DNA of 64,000 nt from positions 28,434,230 to 28,498,229 of the forward strand of contig CM032121.1 in assembly GCA_018894105.1 (NCBI GenBank). Reading direction: 5' to 3'. Every line of letters begins with the position of its first letter. The stretch's first letter is position 1. This stretch comes from Jacaranda mimosifolia. Its lineage: Eukaryota > Streptophyta > Magnoliopsida > Lamiales > Bignoniaceae. A model generated the notes under the pieces. That model had not been told where the DNA came from. It saw only the letters and a list, made by a program, of their open reading frames with translations, and searched no databases. The translations under genes were made by a program, and so were the position numbers. Shown here in pieces: positions 33,484 through 45,597 of this stretch.

Positions 33484-36400
33484 GAACTATTACTGATTGA
33501 TCGACTGTACCGTTATGGAGGCACTAGGACAATCTGATATACATAATTATTTTTATTTGATATGCATAGTCTGTTGGGCTTGCACTCTTAAATTATTTTA
33601 GCTCATGGAGTAACAAGGCTGGAGTGAGTTTCCAGTCTGGATCGGGCTGAAGCCAAGCCAACTGAGCCGTCTGTATTCCCTCCCGACTGTGATCGATTGA
33701 GATGCTTTAAACCTCCCGAGTAGCATCGGTTGAGATGATCCTGGGCCTTTTGAGCTGACGGTTACAACATTCCGACTAGCAATTATTGTTGTTTGAAAAA
33801 TGTTCAGTATCTTCCTTCTGGCTTGTTTGAGCTTCCATAGTTTCGTGTTATCGAGCTTTATTGTTATTATTGACTTTAACAACCATCTATTGTCTTGCCT
33901 TATTCCTTACTGAGTCCTTATAACTCATCCCCGTACCGTGTATTGCTTTTCGGACAGGTATGGGACTGGAGGCTTGGATTGAGAGATATGACATGACATT
34001 TTGTATTAAGTTTGGTGATTGTACGTTCATATATGAATTCACCATTTAGTATGTATGGATATTAGAAATGTTGTGATATGTCAGGAAGAACAGGAGACTT
34101 TTGGTATGTATGTATGATATTACATATGTTGATATATATTTTGAATTAAGATGGGTCATTAGTATGACTTCCGTACTCTGAGATTATTGCGTTAAGTTAA
34201 AGCATATTGTGGGTTGTGATCACTGTGGTTTATTGGAGATTTTTGAAAAAATTTTTATGGGCCTATCAGATATATTATTGCATGCTATAGGATTGATTTG
34301 AGTAGTATTCTGGCATTTAGTTGATATCCCGAGTGGGGGTGCTACAGATAATGAAGGAAATGATCGATCAGAATAGCCATGTATAAGATTTTAATGTTCA
34401 GGCACGATATATAAGTTTATTGAATCTGGAATGGTATTATTTCATGTGAACTATAGGCTAGAAGGCTTATTAAGTATAGAAAATCCTAATTTCATGTTAT
34501 TGCGACTTAAGTAACAAAATTTGGGATTTTATAAAGAATTGGATTGTTATTATTGACCTAGTATCTGTTATAAGGTTAAATGGTTAAGGACTCAATTGTA
34601 TTATTTTGACGGTATAGGTTGAAACCAGTACATATTTCATACGGCCAATACGTATAATATATCATACGATATTGATGCTAAAGAAAAAACCCTAACTATT
34701 ATGTTATTTGGGGATTATTGCATTTGATTATAATTAAGTATGACTGATATAGATATTCAAGATTGAACGAGGGTTTAATTTGTAAATTATCCTTTTAAAT
34801 AGATGACGAGGATTTGGGTTCTGGAAACCAGTAGGAATCTAACTTCTTATTGAGGTTGATAAGTTGAGGATCCGCCAATGTAGAAACTTTGGACCTATCG
34901 TTTCCTTGATAAAACCCCATGAGGGTTATTACTGCTTTGATTATCGTACTCTATTGATTATTATTACCCCTGTGAGGGTTCTACTGATTGGTTCTTGATT
35001 TGTTGAGCCTAATCTATAGTCTTTCGTTGAATGGTTAGGTTCTGCTGATTTGATATCTGTTGTGATACATTATTGATTCTCGAACCCTGTGAGGTTCTCC
35101 TGATTTGAAATTGATTGATATTTAATCCGTTTGATTGAAAATGACTATCCAGATCGGCTTTTGTGAAGTTTTGTGAAAATTGATTTCTTTTTTTGGAAAC
35201 TAAACTATACGGCCAAGTGGCTTGTGTTTTCTTTAAAACTGTTCTGAATGCATTGATTTACTGTTCTGGTACCATGAAATTTCACAGTGTTACTATATTA
35301 TTCATGTTGAATTGGTGTTTTGAGTGTCAAATATCGTATTGATTTCCTTGATTGATCAATATATCGTGGATTTGCTGTGTTGGCATCATTATTCAGTTAT
35401 TCTGCCATGTTGGCAATTGATCGTTCAAAATATTGATTGAAAATTATACAGGGGAATTGTTGGGCCGAGAGCCTTGCCAAGCTGTTATGCTTGTGCCACT
35501 GTTGTTGCCAAGCTATTATGCTTGTGCTATTGTTTTGCTAAGCCATCGTGCTTATGCCACTGTTGTTGCCAAGCTATCATTCTTGTGCTATTGTTAATAC
35601 TGAGCTGTCGTGCTCGTGCCACTAAATTGTTATTAATTGATCGATTGTATTGTTATAGAGGCATATGGATAATCTGATATACATAATTATTTTTATTTGA
35701 TATGCATAGTCTGTTGGGCTTGCACTCTTAAATTGTTTCAGCATGTGGAGCAATAAAGCTAGAATGAGTTCCCAGTCTAGATCGGGCTTAAGCCAAGCCA
35801 ACTGAGCCGTCTGTATTTCCTCTCGATTGTGATTAGGTTGAGATGCTCTATACCTCCTGAACAACATCGGTTGAGATGATCCCTGGCCTTTTGAGCTAAC
35901 GGTTACAGCATCCCGACCTGGCAATTGTTATTGTTTGCAAAATGTTCATTATCTTCATTCTGGCTTGTTTTGAGCTTCCATGGTTTCGTGTTATCGAGCT
36001 TCATTGTTATTATTGACTTTAGACAGCCATCCATTGCTTTGCGTTATTCCTCACTGAGTTCTTATGATCCCTCATACCATTTATTTCCTTTTAGACAGGT
36101 ATGAGACTGGAGGCTTGGATTGAGAGTTATAGCTTGGCATTTTGTATTAAGTTTGGTGAATGTATGTTCATATGTCAGTTCATCATTTAATATGTATGGA
36201 TATTAGAAATGATGTGATATGTCAGGAAGAGTATGAGACTTTTGGCATGTATGTATGATACTCCTTATGTTGATATCTATTTTGAATGACGATGGGTTAT
36301 TAGTATGACTTCCGCACTCTGATATTATTATCTTAAGTTAAAGCATGCTGTGAGTTGTGATCACTGTGGTTTATTGGAGAGTTTTGGAAAAATTTTATGG

Positions 36401-36491
36401 GCCTATCGAATATACTATTGCATGCTATATGATTGATTTGAGCAGCATTCTGGCATTTGAGTGATATCCCGAGTGGGGGTGCTACAATATT

Positions 36492-37293
36492 TTGCATACA
36501 AAATAATATATATAATATTAACATAATAATTCAATACATATATTGAATAACAATACAATTCTTAACTGATTTAAAAAAATTACTTTATAAGATAAAAAAA
36601 AATAAAGAAATTAATCATAAAAAATATTATCTTGTAAATTTAGTAGATGATAACTCGCCTAGACTTGAGAATAATAATTTGTTTCAAAAACCTTACAAAA
36701 TTAAATATATAAAAAATTAGTAGAACATCTATATATTGAATAATAATACAATTCTAATTGATTATAAACAATTAAGCAAACGACTTACCTGAACTAGGGA
36801 ACAATAATCTATTCCAAAAAGCCTACAAAATTAAATATGTCAAAGTTAGTTAAATACATATATTGAATAATAATATGATTCCAAGTGATTATAAAAAAAT
36901 ATTTTATAAGATAAAAAAATTAATAAATTAATCACAAAAAAGTTGAGATAAATTAAAATTTAGTTTCAATGCAATAAAAACAAAATAACAATTCCATAAT
37001 ATAAAAAACCACACTTTATAATGAAATTATGTACAACACACACCTGAATTCCTATAATGAAATTACATATTAAATAGCAAGGAATATTTTTACTTACCTG
37101 AAAAAATTATTCATGAGATGCTTGGAAGACTTGATGAGAGATACTTACAATTTGGATGTGCTTTTATTAATCCAATTATATTTGGACTCCACTTTATACA
37201 TGTATATGCATAGAAGAATTATCTCATTAATGATATAAAAGAGATAATATCAAATTTGATTCATCAACTAAAAACTCAAAAAAAAAAAAAAAA
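36492..37293. other. AT-rich spacer with about 150-bp diverged repeats
   Basis: The blocks ACATATATTGAATAATAATA, GAACAATAATCTATTCCAAA and CTACAAAATTAAATAT recur two to three times here and again at 29220-29470. There is no gene signal. It ends in a long A run at 37280-37297 where S5 inserted. Confidence 0.55.
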
Positions 37294-37298
37294 AAAAT

Positions 37299-40200
37299 TG
37301 TAGTGCCCCGTCTGGCAGGCGCTGCTTCGGGCCGAGGTGCTACTCCGATCAGTCTTAAGTCATTTAGACTGTATATTCAATGGGCCCATAGAATTTTTCA
37401 CATATTTCCAAAGACAGTAACATGATTTAAACTTAAAGCGTGCTCACTAAGAAACCATAATCACCATATATACACCAGTTGTCTAATATCGTTCACCACA
37501 ATTTATACATGTTGCAAATCTTTAATTCAACTTAACATATCATAACCTCTCTAAGTCAAGGCCTAACGTCCAATGATCCCATAAGCATGTTCAAGCACTT
37601 ATCCCATTACCAAATATATCCTCCAGTCTAAACCTGAAGCTCAGGTCCATCATCGAATCCTGTCTGGGAAAATCAAGAAATACATAGGAGTGTGAGTCTT
37701 AAGGACTCAAAAAGGGATAATAAGTAGCAACTCATGGCTCTATCGAAGAATCAGTAATTTAACAGAGTTCTACTGGCATTAAAACAAAGAAAACATGAAT
37801 ATGCCATAATAAGAATGTTAGTGGTTCAATTATTAGTCATTGTTAGTTCAAAAACTATGACCGTTGGCTCATTAGCCTAGTCGTCTCACCGATCCTACAT
37901 GGGAGGTTTAGGGACATCTCAACTTATCACAATCGGGAGGATTTATTGTTGGCTCATATGGCCCGGAACATTAGCTTGATCTAGACTTGGAAAACACTTT
38001 AGACTTATTGCTCCTTGAGTAGAGTACAATAAAGAATAACAATCCCAACAATATATGCATTTCAATTAATTCAAAGATAACATGCATATCCGATTCTTCT
38101 TATACCAAACAACTGATTAAAAGTTCAATGGCTCAAGCATAATAGCTTGGCAATAATGGTTCGATAACAGAATAGTAACAGAATAATCAAATAACAGAGT
38201 AGTAAAATAATAAAACAATCAAATAACAGAATAGTTGATAACAAATCAATCAGATAACAGAACAGTCAATAACAATTTCCAGTCAAATCGATCATAATAG
38301 CATGTCCCAAGCTCAACGGCTGGGATCAACATAACAGCACATTCTGAGCTCAACGGCTGGGATCAACATAACACGCTTACCATAACAGCATGTCCTGAGC
38401 ATAATAGTTGCGATCAACATATCAAGCTTACCAATTTTCCCTATTTCTGTCATACTAAACATGTCCACACGTCCCGAGCTCAACAACTGGGAACAACTTA
38501 AAAGACTTAACAGTACGTCCCGAGCAAAATAGTTGTGATCAACTTATCAGCACGATTCAAATAAGCCGACATGGCGAATCAACGATATAGAAACAACAAA
38601 TCTTGTAAGTCGACAAGGCCAAACATGTGATAGTAGAACGAATTCATTCTGGTCGATATTGAATACGATAACAACATGTCTGGGCATTAGAACGGAAATG
38701 ATTAATTCGAATCAAGGTACGAATAACTGAACAAACCCTTATAGGGTATACAAAATGATTAACTAATACAATTCACAAGTTCAAACGAGATTAACCCTCA
38801 CAGGGGTGCACAAACGATTATCAAAGCGGTAGAACTTTATAGGGTTTCAATAATCAATAATAGATATAATTCAATCAATATAGGTACTAAAGCGGTAGAA
38901 CCTCACAAGGTTCATAAATTAGCAATAAATGATAACGATAGTTAAGACATAGTCAAAGATAGGTATCAGAACAATGGAACCTCATAGGGTTCAATCACGA
39001 TGCAATTACTTTACGAAAACAATTACTAGATCGGTGGATCCTAAAAGGGTACAACAATTAATGAGTAAGCTGTAATCAAAACAATAACCTAAAGTAGGAG
39101 ACCCTCACCTTAAAATCATGAAATGAGAGAGCTACTCTGATCTGCTAGTTGGCAAAATCCTGCTCTTTACCACGTAATTAGAAGAAAGGGGTTTGTGTCA
39201 AAATCCCGATTGTCTTTATAATTAAAATCATATTAATAGTAGTCTAAAACTAGTCATTATACTATCAGTACTATTCCTCAGTGATTAGTCTCGACATGCT
39301 CAATAGGTATTATTCCTAATTATGCCGTTATTACGAAAATTATTCTTGGGTTTTGCATCGGTTCTGATAAAGAGATACAATTGGGTCCTTAATTATAGAA
39401 TTAATCTTGTAACATTACGTAAAGCCAATTATATTAACGTATCTATTATTAATAGTCCAAATTCGCCACTTAGTACTCGTTTATACAAAATTAGAACCTA
39501 ATTACCTAATTAACTTAACTTTATCACATGATAACACAAATCCGAGTCCATTAAACTTATAATGGTATATGCATGACCCAAATCTTGGTTCTGTATCATC
39601 TCAATTAACCCAATTATCACCACCTAGGTTCTAAATTCATAAAGCAAGGATTTTCTTTATCTAATTATCTAATGAATCAAGATTATTATGTGATATAACA
39701 AAATTTGGGTCCATTAATTTATGTAATTATATGTATGACTCAATTTCCCGATCAGTTCACGTATTCTTCATTTGTACGATACAACGTAAGGTTTGGAGGC
39801 ATATACATACACATGCATACAACTTTAACACAAGTTTCTCATTTTTACCCAATATCTTGGTATCAAAATATAATCTCGATGATTAGACTTCTTGTATGCA
39901 CCAGCACTCGAGATGAACAAACTGTCCTAGTGCCGCCGCCGCCGCACTGCCAGTACCGAAGTGGGTCATCGTCACCACCAGAAGATGCTCCTCAACTCCA
40001 CGAATCAAACCCCTCAAACAAATTCACGATTCGCCGCCAGGAAAGCTTCCAATTTAAGCTCCAATGCCACATTACATCCACTCGCCATAGTCCTATTTTT
40101 CTTTAATTTCTCTTCTGTTACCGCACCATTCTTCAATCCAAAGCTACCAATGTGATCCTTGCACTGAGGGCTACAAGACCCAGTACTTAAATCTAGGCTT

Positions 40201-40754
40201 CAGTCGCCGAAACGGAGAAACCCATCACCACCAAAATTCACCACCGTCGAGCTCATTTTTTTGGTCGTTCTGCTAGGTGGTTTTGCAAGAAAAGGTTATG
40301 TACGAGTTCAGGGTGAAGAGAGGAAGAGGTTGGTGCAAAGTTTGGTAGGTTTTGCTGGTCGTCGGAGAAAGTGGCTGGAGAGAGAAATGGTGGGTTTTGG
40401 TGGAGAAGAAAATAGACATAGGGGGTGAAATTGAAAATTCAATATTTATAAAATTCATCTTTTATTATTCACAGATTGACCCCCCAAAAGTTTTGATCAG
40501 ATTTCAATTAAGTCCTCCAAAGATTGACCCACTTCAATTTCGGTCCTTGAATTTATGTAGAGCCTAACATTGACCCCCTTAGACCAAAAATATTTCTAAT
40601 TGGACCCTCAAAACTCTTCAATATTGGTCAATCAAGGTTTCTTCAACTTGCGATTTGACCCCAAAACTTTTAAAGTTAAATAAAATCCAATAAAAACTTA
40701 TAAAAATATTATTAAATAAATAATATCAATTATACGATTTCTAGGGGTGTTACA
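37299..40754 (-). mobile_element. S5: solo LTR of family S, minus strand
   Basis: The plus strand starts TGTAGTGCCCCGTCTGG at 37299 and ends TTCTAGGGGTGTTACA at 40754. The flanking 5-mers are identical, AAAAT (37294-37298 and 40755-40759), although the left one sits in an A run. The length is 3456 bp. The TATA-like CAATATTTATAAAATT at 40439-40455 marks the start of the transcribed part on the minus strand. GC-rich ORFs at 39700-40570 lie in the transcribed LTR and are not genes. Confidence 0.88.
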
Positions 40755-40759
40755 AAAAT

Positions 40760-41005
40760 CCTTTATCTAATGAAGATTTTTTCCCCCCCAAATAGAATAC
40801 ATCCATATTAGTTAGAGATAAATAAGAATAAATATCTTTAAAAAAAATTAATATCAAATTTAATAACCAACAACTAATGAAATTTTTTTAATTTAATAAA
40901 AAAACTCAAAATTCTAAGAATTTGTCACCTTGCCAAAATTGCACAATTAGAATCAAAATTGTATAATTGTGTCCCACACTGTTGTGTCATATGTAATAGT
41001 ATAGA
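40760..41005 (-). other. Helitron-like 5' terminus (copy R1)
   Basis: On the minus strand it starts TCTATACTATTACATATGAC at 41005, preceded by A. The next 190 bp match copies R2 (48375-48551) and R3 (50690-50841), including AATTTTGGCAAGGTGACAAA-like text and CTTAGAATTTTGAGTTTTTT. A 5'-TC after a host A is the Helitron rule. Its 3' end may be the one at 15877, far to the left beyond nested LTRs, but that is only a hypothesis. Confidence 0.5.
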
Positions 41006-41247
41006 TTTCGAATTATATCTAAATAAAATGACATTTAAATTGTCCAAATTACAAATATTAAATTACATCTAAAACGTTTGTTTCACTTCTAACTCTGAAT
41101 TGCCCAATTACAAATTCTTATGATTTCATTTATGTTGAAAATTTTCAATATGGCTTGACTTTTGAAGCACTTCTCAACTTCATTGTTGTGACATATCACT
41201 TCCTAATATCCTATGCATAAAAGAGATAATAGAATACAACTATAAAC
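41006..41247. other. Short AT-rich spacer
   Basis: It lies between the Helitron-like 5' end at 41005 and the 3' end at 41248. Nothing recognised. Confidence 0.4.
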
Positions 41248-41608
41248 ACTAGCATGTACCCGGTGCAATGCACTGAAAATAATTCTAAGATTGAAATACT
41301 TTATTTTATAATAATCTTTATTTTACTTCATGTGATTAAAACATGAATTGTATTTTTAGCACTTAATAAAAGAAAATCTATTATTAATTAAATAAAAAAT
41401 ATGAATATTTCGATTAAAAATATTATGTTTGAAGATAATTTGTACTTAAATAAGTTGTAATATCAAGAATTGCTAACTCTAAGTTTATAAATTATACAAA
41501 AATTTAAAAAATGATAAAATTTAAAAGAATAAATAAAAAATTAAGAAAATAAAAATAGCACAGAATATTTACTAAATACGCTTTTTAAATTAGATATATA
41601 TTTATACA

Positions 41609-41695
<87 letters not shown>

Positions 41696-41999
41696 TGATG
41701 TGATAAGTAAGGAAATATTTTTTTTTTTAAATATAAAAAAAATTTATATGATTTTTTAATAACATGGAAGTTACAGTTACAATTTTCATAACATTTGAGA
41801 ATTTTAAATGCTAACTATTTTTTGTTAGAGTAAACATATAACCTCTTTGTACTTTATCTTTGAAAATAATTTCCATTAGGCTAATAATTATTTGATAACT
41901 AACTCAATAAGTAGCTTGTAACACACAACTTTAATAAGCTAAAATATCTCTCAATATTCCATACAACTCTAATAAGTAAAATCTATTTATTTTAGTTTA
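41248..41999 (-). other. Helitron-like 3' terminus and AT-rich body
   Basis: ACTAGCATGTACCCGGTGCA at 41248 is the reverse complement of a Helitron end (hairpin TGCATTGCACCGGGT, then CTAGT). The following 80 bp match 15890-15938. The body is AT-rich and includes a compound microsatellite. Confidence 0.55.
41611..41694. repeat. Compound microsatellite (CT)n(CA)n(TA)n
   Basis: About 19 CT, 16 CA and 6 TA dinucleotides follow one another without interruption. Confidence 0.98.
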
Positions 42000-44803
42000 T
42001 GCAACACCCCAGATTTTGAGATACTAAAATAAAATAAGATATAAAACCGATAAGTCTAGCTAGATTAATTTTGGGATAGATTTAATTAAAAATCTAGAAG
42101 TGAATTTTAAAAGTCGAGGGATCTAATTGCAAATATGAAAAGGACTTGATAGTTTAAAATTGTAAAATGTAGGGGGATCAATGTGAACAAATTAAAAGTT
42201 GAAGGACTTCAAAGCAATTACATTTGGACCTAATTGCGCAGAAATAGATATATTAGGGGTCAAAGTGCATGAAATAAAAATCAGAGGACCTAATTGAAAT
42301 ATGGGGACTAAAGTGAAGGCGATTTAAAAGCTCAGGGGTCTAATTGAAAGGGGTGGGAAAGTTTAGGGGTCAAATTGAAGAGGCTGAAAAGTTGTTTATA
42401 TATATACATTTGTGGACAGAATTTCTTCAAATTCTCAAAATTAACCCCAGATGGTGAATCACTAAAAAACTATTGGAAAACACCAATCCAATCTGATAAA
42501 AAGCTTTCCCTTAGCATAATGATCAAAACCATGCTAAGAAGACTTGAAAACACCAAAGGAATCGCTAGAAAGCTGAGGGTGATGGCGCGTAAGCGGCGGA
42601 GGTAGCGGTATGGCCATTTCCGATGGCGGAACGAAGTGGGACTTAGTGGGTTTTTGGTTGGAATCTTATGGGCAAGGCAGTAGTGGTGTTAATTTGGGGT
42701 TTCAGTCAACAACGGCAGCGGTGAAGTTAGAGGTGGTTGTAGGGTGGTGGCGTTAGGGTTCGGCCGTGACTTTGAATTGCCAATTGACGACCTAAACAAT
42801 GCTATTTTTCAAAATTATTTGGGGCATTTTGTTGGGCTCGGCAAGATGCACAAGGTAGTGGTGGTCGTCTTCATCTCCGGCGGCTGCGCTTGCTGCAGTT
42901 TTTGGACAGTTTGTGAAGAATTAAGTTCCAGACTCGTCTGGGCTATTTCTGGCTTTAGATTGGATCTTGATTCGATTTAATTGGGTTAATTTCATATCGA
43001 AATGCTAATTCAATTAATTTTTACAATTCTAATCCTATGTTTATCGAATTTGGATTATAGAAATGTAATTTTGCTCGAGACAATGATTGATTTATAAATA
43101 TTGAATAAAATTGATTATAATCCTGAGTTTAATAAATTAAGAAAGATTGTTTTAAAATTATACTCTTAGACTCGATAACATAGTATGTTGTGAACAAAAT
43201 ATAGTTAAGCTTAATCTGAAGATTGAGTTATATAAATGTTAGAACGGAAATGAATTACCCAATCTGGATATGATAAACTGGAAAAAACCCAATTAATTTA
43301 GTAACCTAAACTCGTGTTACATACTGTAAGATAAGTGAAGTGATAAATAGAGCTTGTTGGGGATAGCCACTCAAGAATTACTACATTTAAATGTCGTAAG
43401 TATTGAGATATGAAACCAAGATTACTGGGATTGTGTCAGAATAACCCTAAGCTTGATAAACATTAATCATATTTATACTTAAGATTTAGAGGATTGATAA
43501 GATGATAACTCAGGCTATCTTATGACAGTTATTGGTTTGACTAGGAAGCCAGGACCTGAGTGACCATACAATTAGGAATTCTTCTACATTTGCTAGATGA
43601 GTTTATACTTGATGGTATGAGATTTCTTTGCTAGGGAAAGAACATATATGCTTGTTATATATCTTAGGCGCTTGAGTCCTTTCAATCTATGTGTTGAGAA
43701 ATTTACCACAAATCGCCACTTTATGCTTATCACAATTCCTGTTGATCTTTATTTATGCTGTTTTACCTTAAATTGGCGATTGTGTGAGGAAAATTGAAAA
43801 GGAATTTCGAAATACGTGTTCTATTATTTCCATTATTGTTATCTTGGAATGAACTCAATGTGAATCGCTTGATTGCATTTTTGTCATGGAAAATCGAAAT
43901 GTTAGTTGAAATGCTATGAGACATGTTATATGACATGCATGAATATAAGTAATACCCTAGGGGTAGGCCCTGGGATGGGTTACGAAAGACGACCGAGCGG
44001 AACGGATCGACGGTGACTGTTCTTTCGGCTGATACTCGTACACGCTATACATATGACCCAGTATCCTAGCAGTTGGAGGTAGTTGTCTACAAACTAGTTG
44101 AGGCATACGGCTAGCCATGTCCAATGTTTGTTTGTTTGTCCGAGTCAATCACTCAAAATTGGAGAAATAAGGATTTTTGTGTTTTTGAAAGTGGAGTGAC
44201 AGGGTAGGAGAACCACCAACAACAAGATTGTGAAAATGTTTATTAATTTATTTTTGATTAGTTTCACCAATCAGTTGTATTCCTTAAAGAAAAATATGTT
44301 GACTCTTATATCACATTTGAAATTCAAATTTCTACAATAGATAGTGAGTTTTGTGAAGTCACATCACTAGTACGGAATGGTGGTGAGATAGAACACTTTA
44401 AACTTTGACTAAAATCTTCTCTCACGACATTTGGAAATTTTAATGCTTTTATTTGTTTTTATACAATATTTGAGAAATTGTTATTTTGTTGTTATTGTTG
44501 GAATAACTCACCAAGTCATTCGAACTTATGTTATTTTATTGTTATCTTTTGTTCTTTACCCCAGATAAGAACGAGTGACGAAGATAGACTAACCCAGGCG
44601 CCACATGAGCTAATGAGGGTGATAGAAGTGCAAAACGTGATTCATAATATTTCAGTTAATAGTTGAACATTTGATGGATGTTGCTTGTTGAAATTAAGTA
44701 CTTTGAATTTTGAGAAATGCATTTTCCATTATTAAGAATGCTTATGATATAGAATGGGTAGCACCTTGGACGGGAGCAGGTGCTTTCTGGTCGGGCCGTT
44801 ATA
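42000..44803 (+). mobile_element. S6: solo LTR of family S
   Basis: It starts TGCAACACCCCAGATTTTGA at 42000 and ends TCGGGCCGTTATA at 44803. The flanking 5-bp duplication GTTTA (41995-41999 and 44804-44808) is exact. The TATA box TTATATATATA is at 42396-42406. Upstream of it lie eight diverged copies of a GGGGTCTAATTGAAA-like motif. The short ORFs at 42375-42980 start near the TATA box and lie in the transcribed LTR. Confidence 0.92.
42112..42382 (+). promoter_or_regulatory. U3 repeat block: about 8 degenerate GGGGTCWAATTGAA motifs
   Basis: Copies read GGGATCTAATTGCAA, GGGGATCAATGTGAA, GGACCTAATTGCGCA, GGGGTCAAAGTGCAT, GGACCTAATTGAAAT, GGGGACTAAAGTGAA, GGGGTCTAATTGAAA and GGGGTCAAATTGAAG. 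They recur every 25-45 bp in the same orientation, directly upstream of the TATA box. S7, S10, S5 and S2 show the same type of block. Their position in U3 suggests promoter elements, which is an inference. Confidence 0.6.
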
Positions 44804-45597
44804 GTTTATATATGCAATTATTTTATTATTTTTTAAATTATCAATTAACATATATTATGTATATGAATAAAATAATAAGTAAATTTCTAATATTTAATTC
44901 AAAATAAAATATCAATATCTCATAGTTTCTTTTATAAGTATATAAAAACATATGAATAATTAAATGAATACTTACTTTTAGTTAAACTTTTTGATCTCAC
45001 ATCACTAATCCATATAAAAATACTTTTAGAAATTATTAAAAACAAAAATATTAAAAGAAATGTACGCTACATAAGTATGAAAAAGTGTAATTAAATATAT
45101 AGAAAAATATAAAAACTAATATCATTTGCTATTTAAGTTGTCATTTATAAAGCTTTTGAAAATTTGCATACAAAACAAATGAAATATTTGTCTATATATT
45201 AATCTTGTGATAAACTAAATTTTTAAGATATAATTTTTTGATAAGAGTACTTAATATGGTGCTTATAAAATATCATTATATTATGCTAATTGGGGAAAGA
45301 TGTCCAACAATTAAAAATGTAGAATTGTACAACTAATAATATATAAATAAAATATAAAATGAATAATTGTAGAATAACAAAATTTACATATAAAATAAAT
45401 GAAACTTTGTCTATTAATCTTGAAATAAATTAAATTTGTTATTAAGAGCACTTAAAATGGTGCTTATAAAATATTTTTTAAACTATAAACTTATTTAGTG
45501 AGATAAAATATGATTATAGATATTTCATGAATTATCTTATCATATAGAAATCTATATTGCAATTTTGGAAAAACACAATATGATGTTTTAGTTATAA
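44804..45597. other. AT-rich spacer with a 218-bp duplication
   Basis: AATTTGCATACAAAACAAAT (45163) through TGGTGCTTATAAAATAT (45280) recurs at 45381-45473 with changes. There is no gene signal. The segment may be part of the Helitron-like body interrupted by S6 and S7. Confidence 0.55.

Larger units (their letters stand above)
30615..34346 (+). mobile_element. S4: solo LTR nested inside S3
   Basis: It starts TGTAACATCCCTAGAATTTT and ends GAGTGGGGGTGCTACA. The flanking 5-mers are GCTAA (30610-30614) and GATAA (34347-34351), equal at four of five positions. The LTR is 3732 bp, longer than its host S3 because it carries an extra 379-bp duplication and extra 109-bp units. It must be younger than S3. 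Confidence 0.9.
29591..36486 (+). mobile_element. S3: solo LTR of family S, interrupted by S4
   Basis: It starts TGTAACATCCCTAGAATTTT at 29591 and ends GAGTGGGGGTGCTACA at 36486. It is flanked by an exact 5-bp duplication ATATT (29586-29590 and 36487-36491). The body is split at 30614/34347 by solo LTR S4. The two parts add to about 3.16 kb, the normal LTR length, and the sequence resumes in register (GGCTAA | GATAATGAAGGAAATGATCG). With an LTR on its own between target duplications, this is a solo LTR left by recombination between the LTRs of a former element. Confidence 0.92.

Noticed and set aside
33263..33537. Overlapping Cys/Leu-rich ORFs that look like small secreted or membrane proteins
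   Set aside because: They are translations of a 30-31 bp minisatellite in LTR S4 in all three frames.
39705..40567. Small protein genes of 60-130 codons with GC-rich codons
   Set aside because: They lie in the transcribed part of LTR S5. The equivalent parts of S1, S2, S6, S7 and S8 do not conserve any of these frames.
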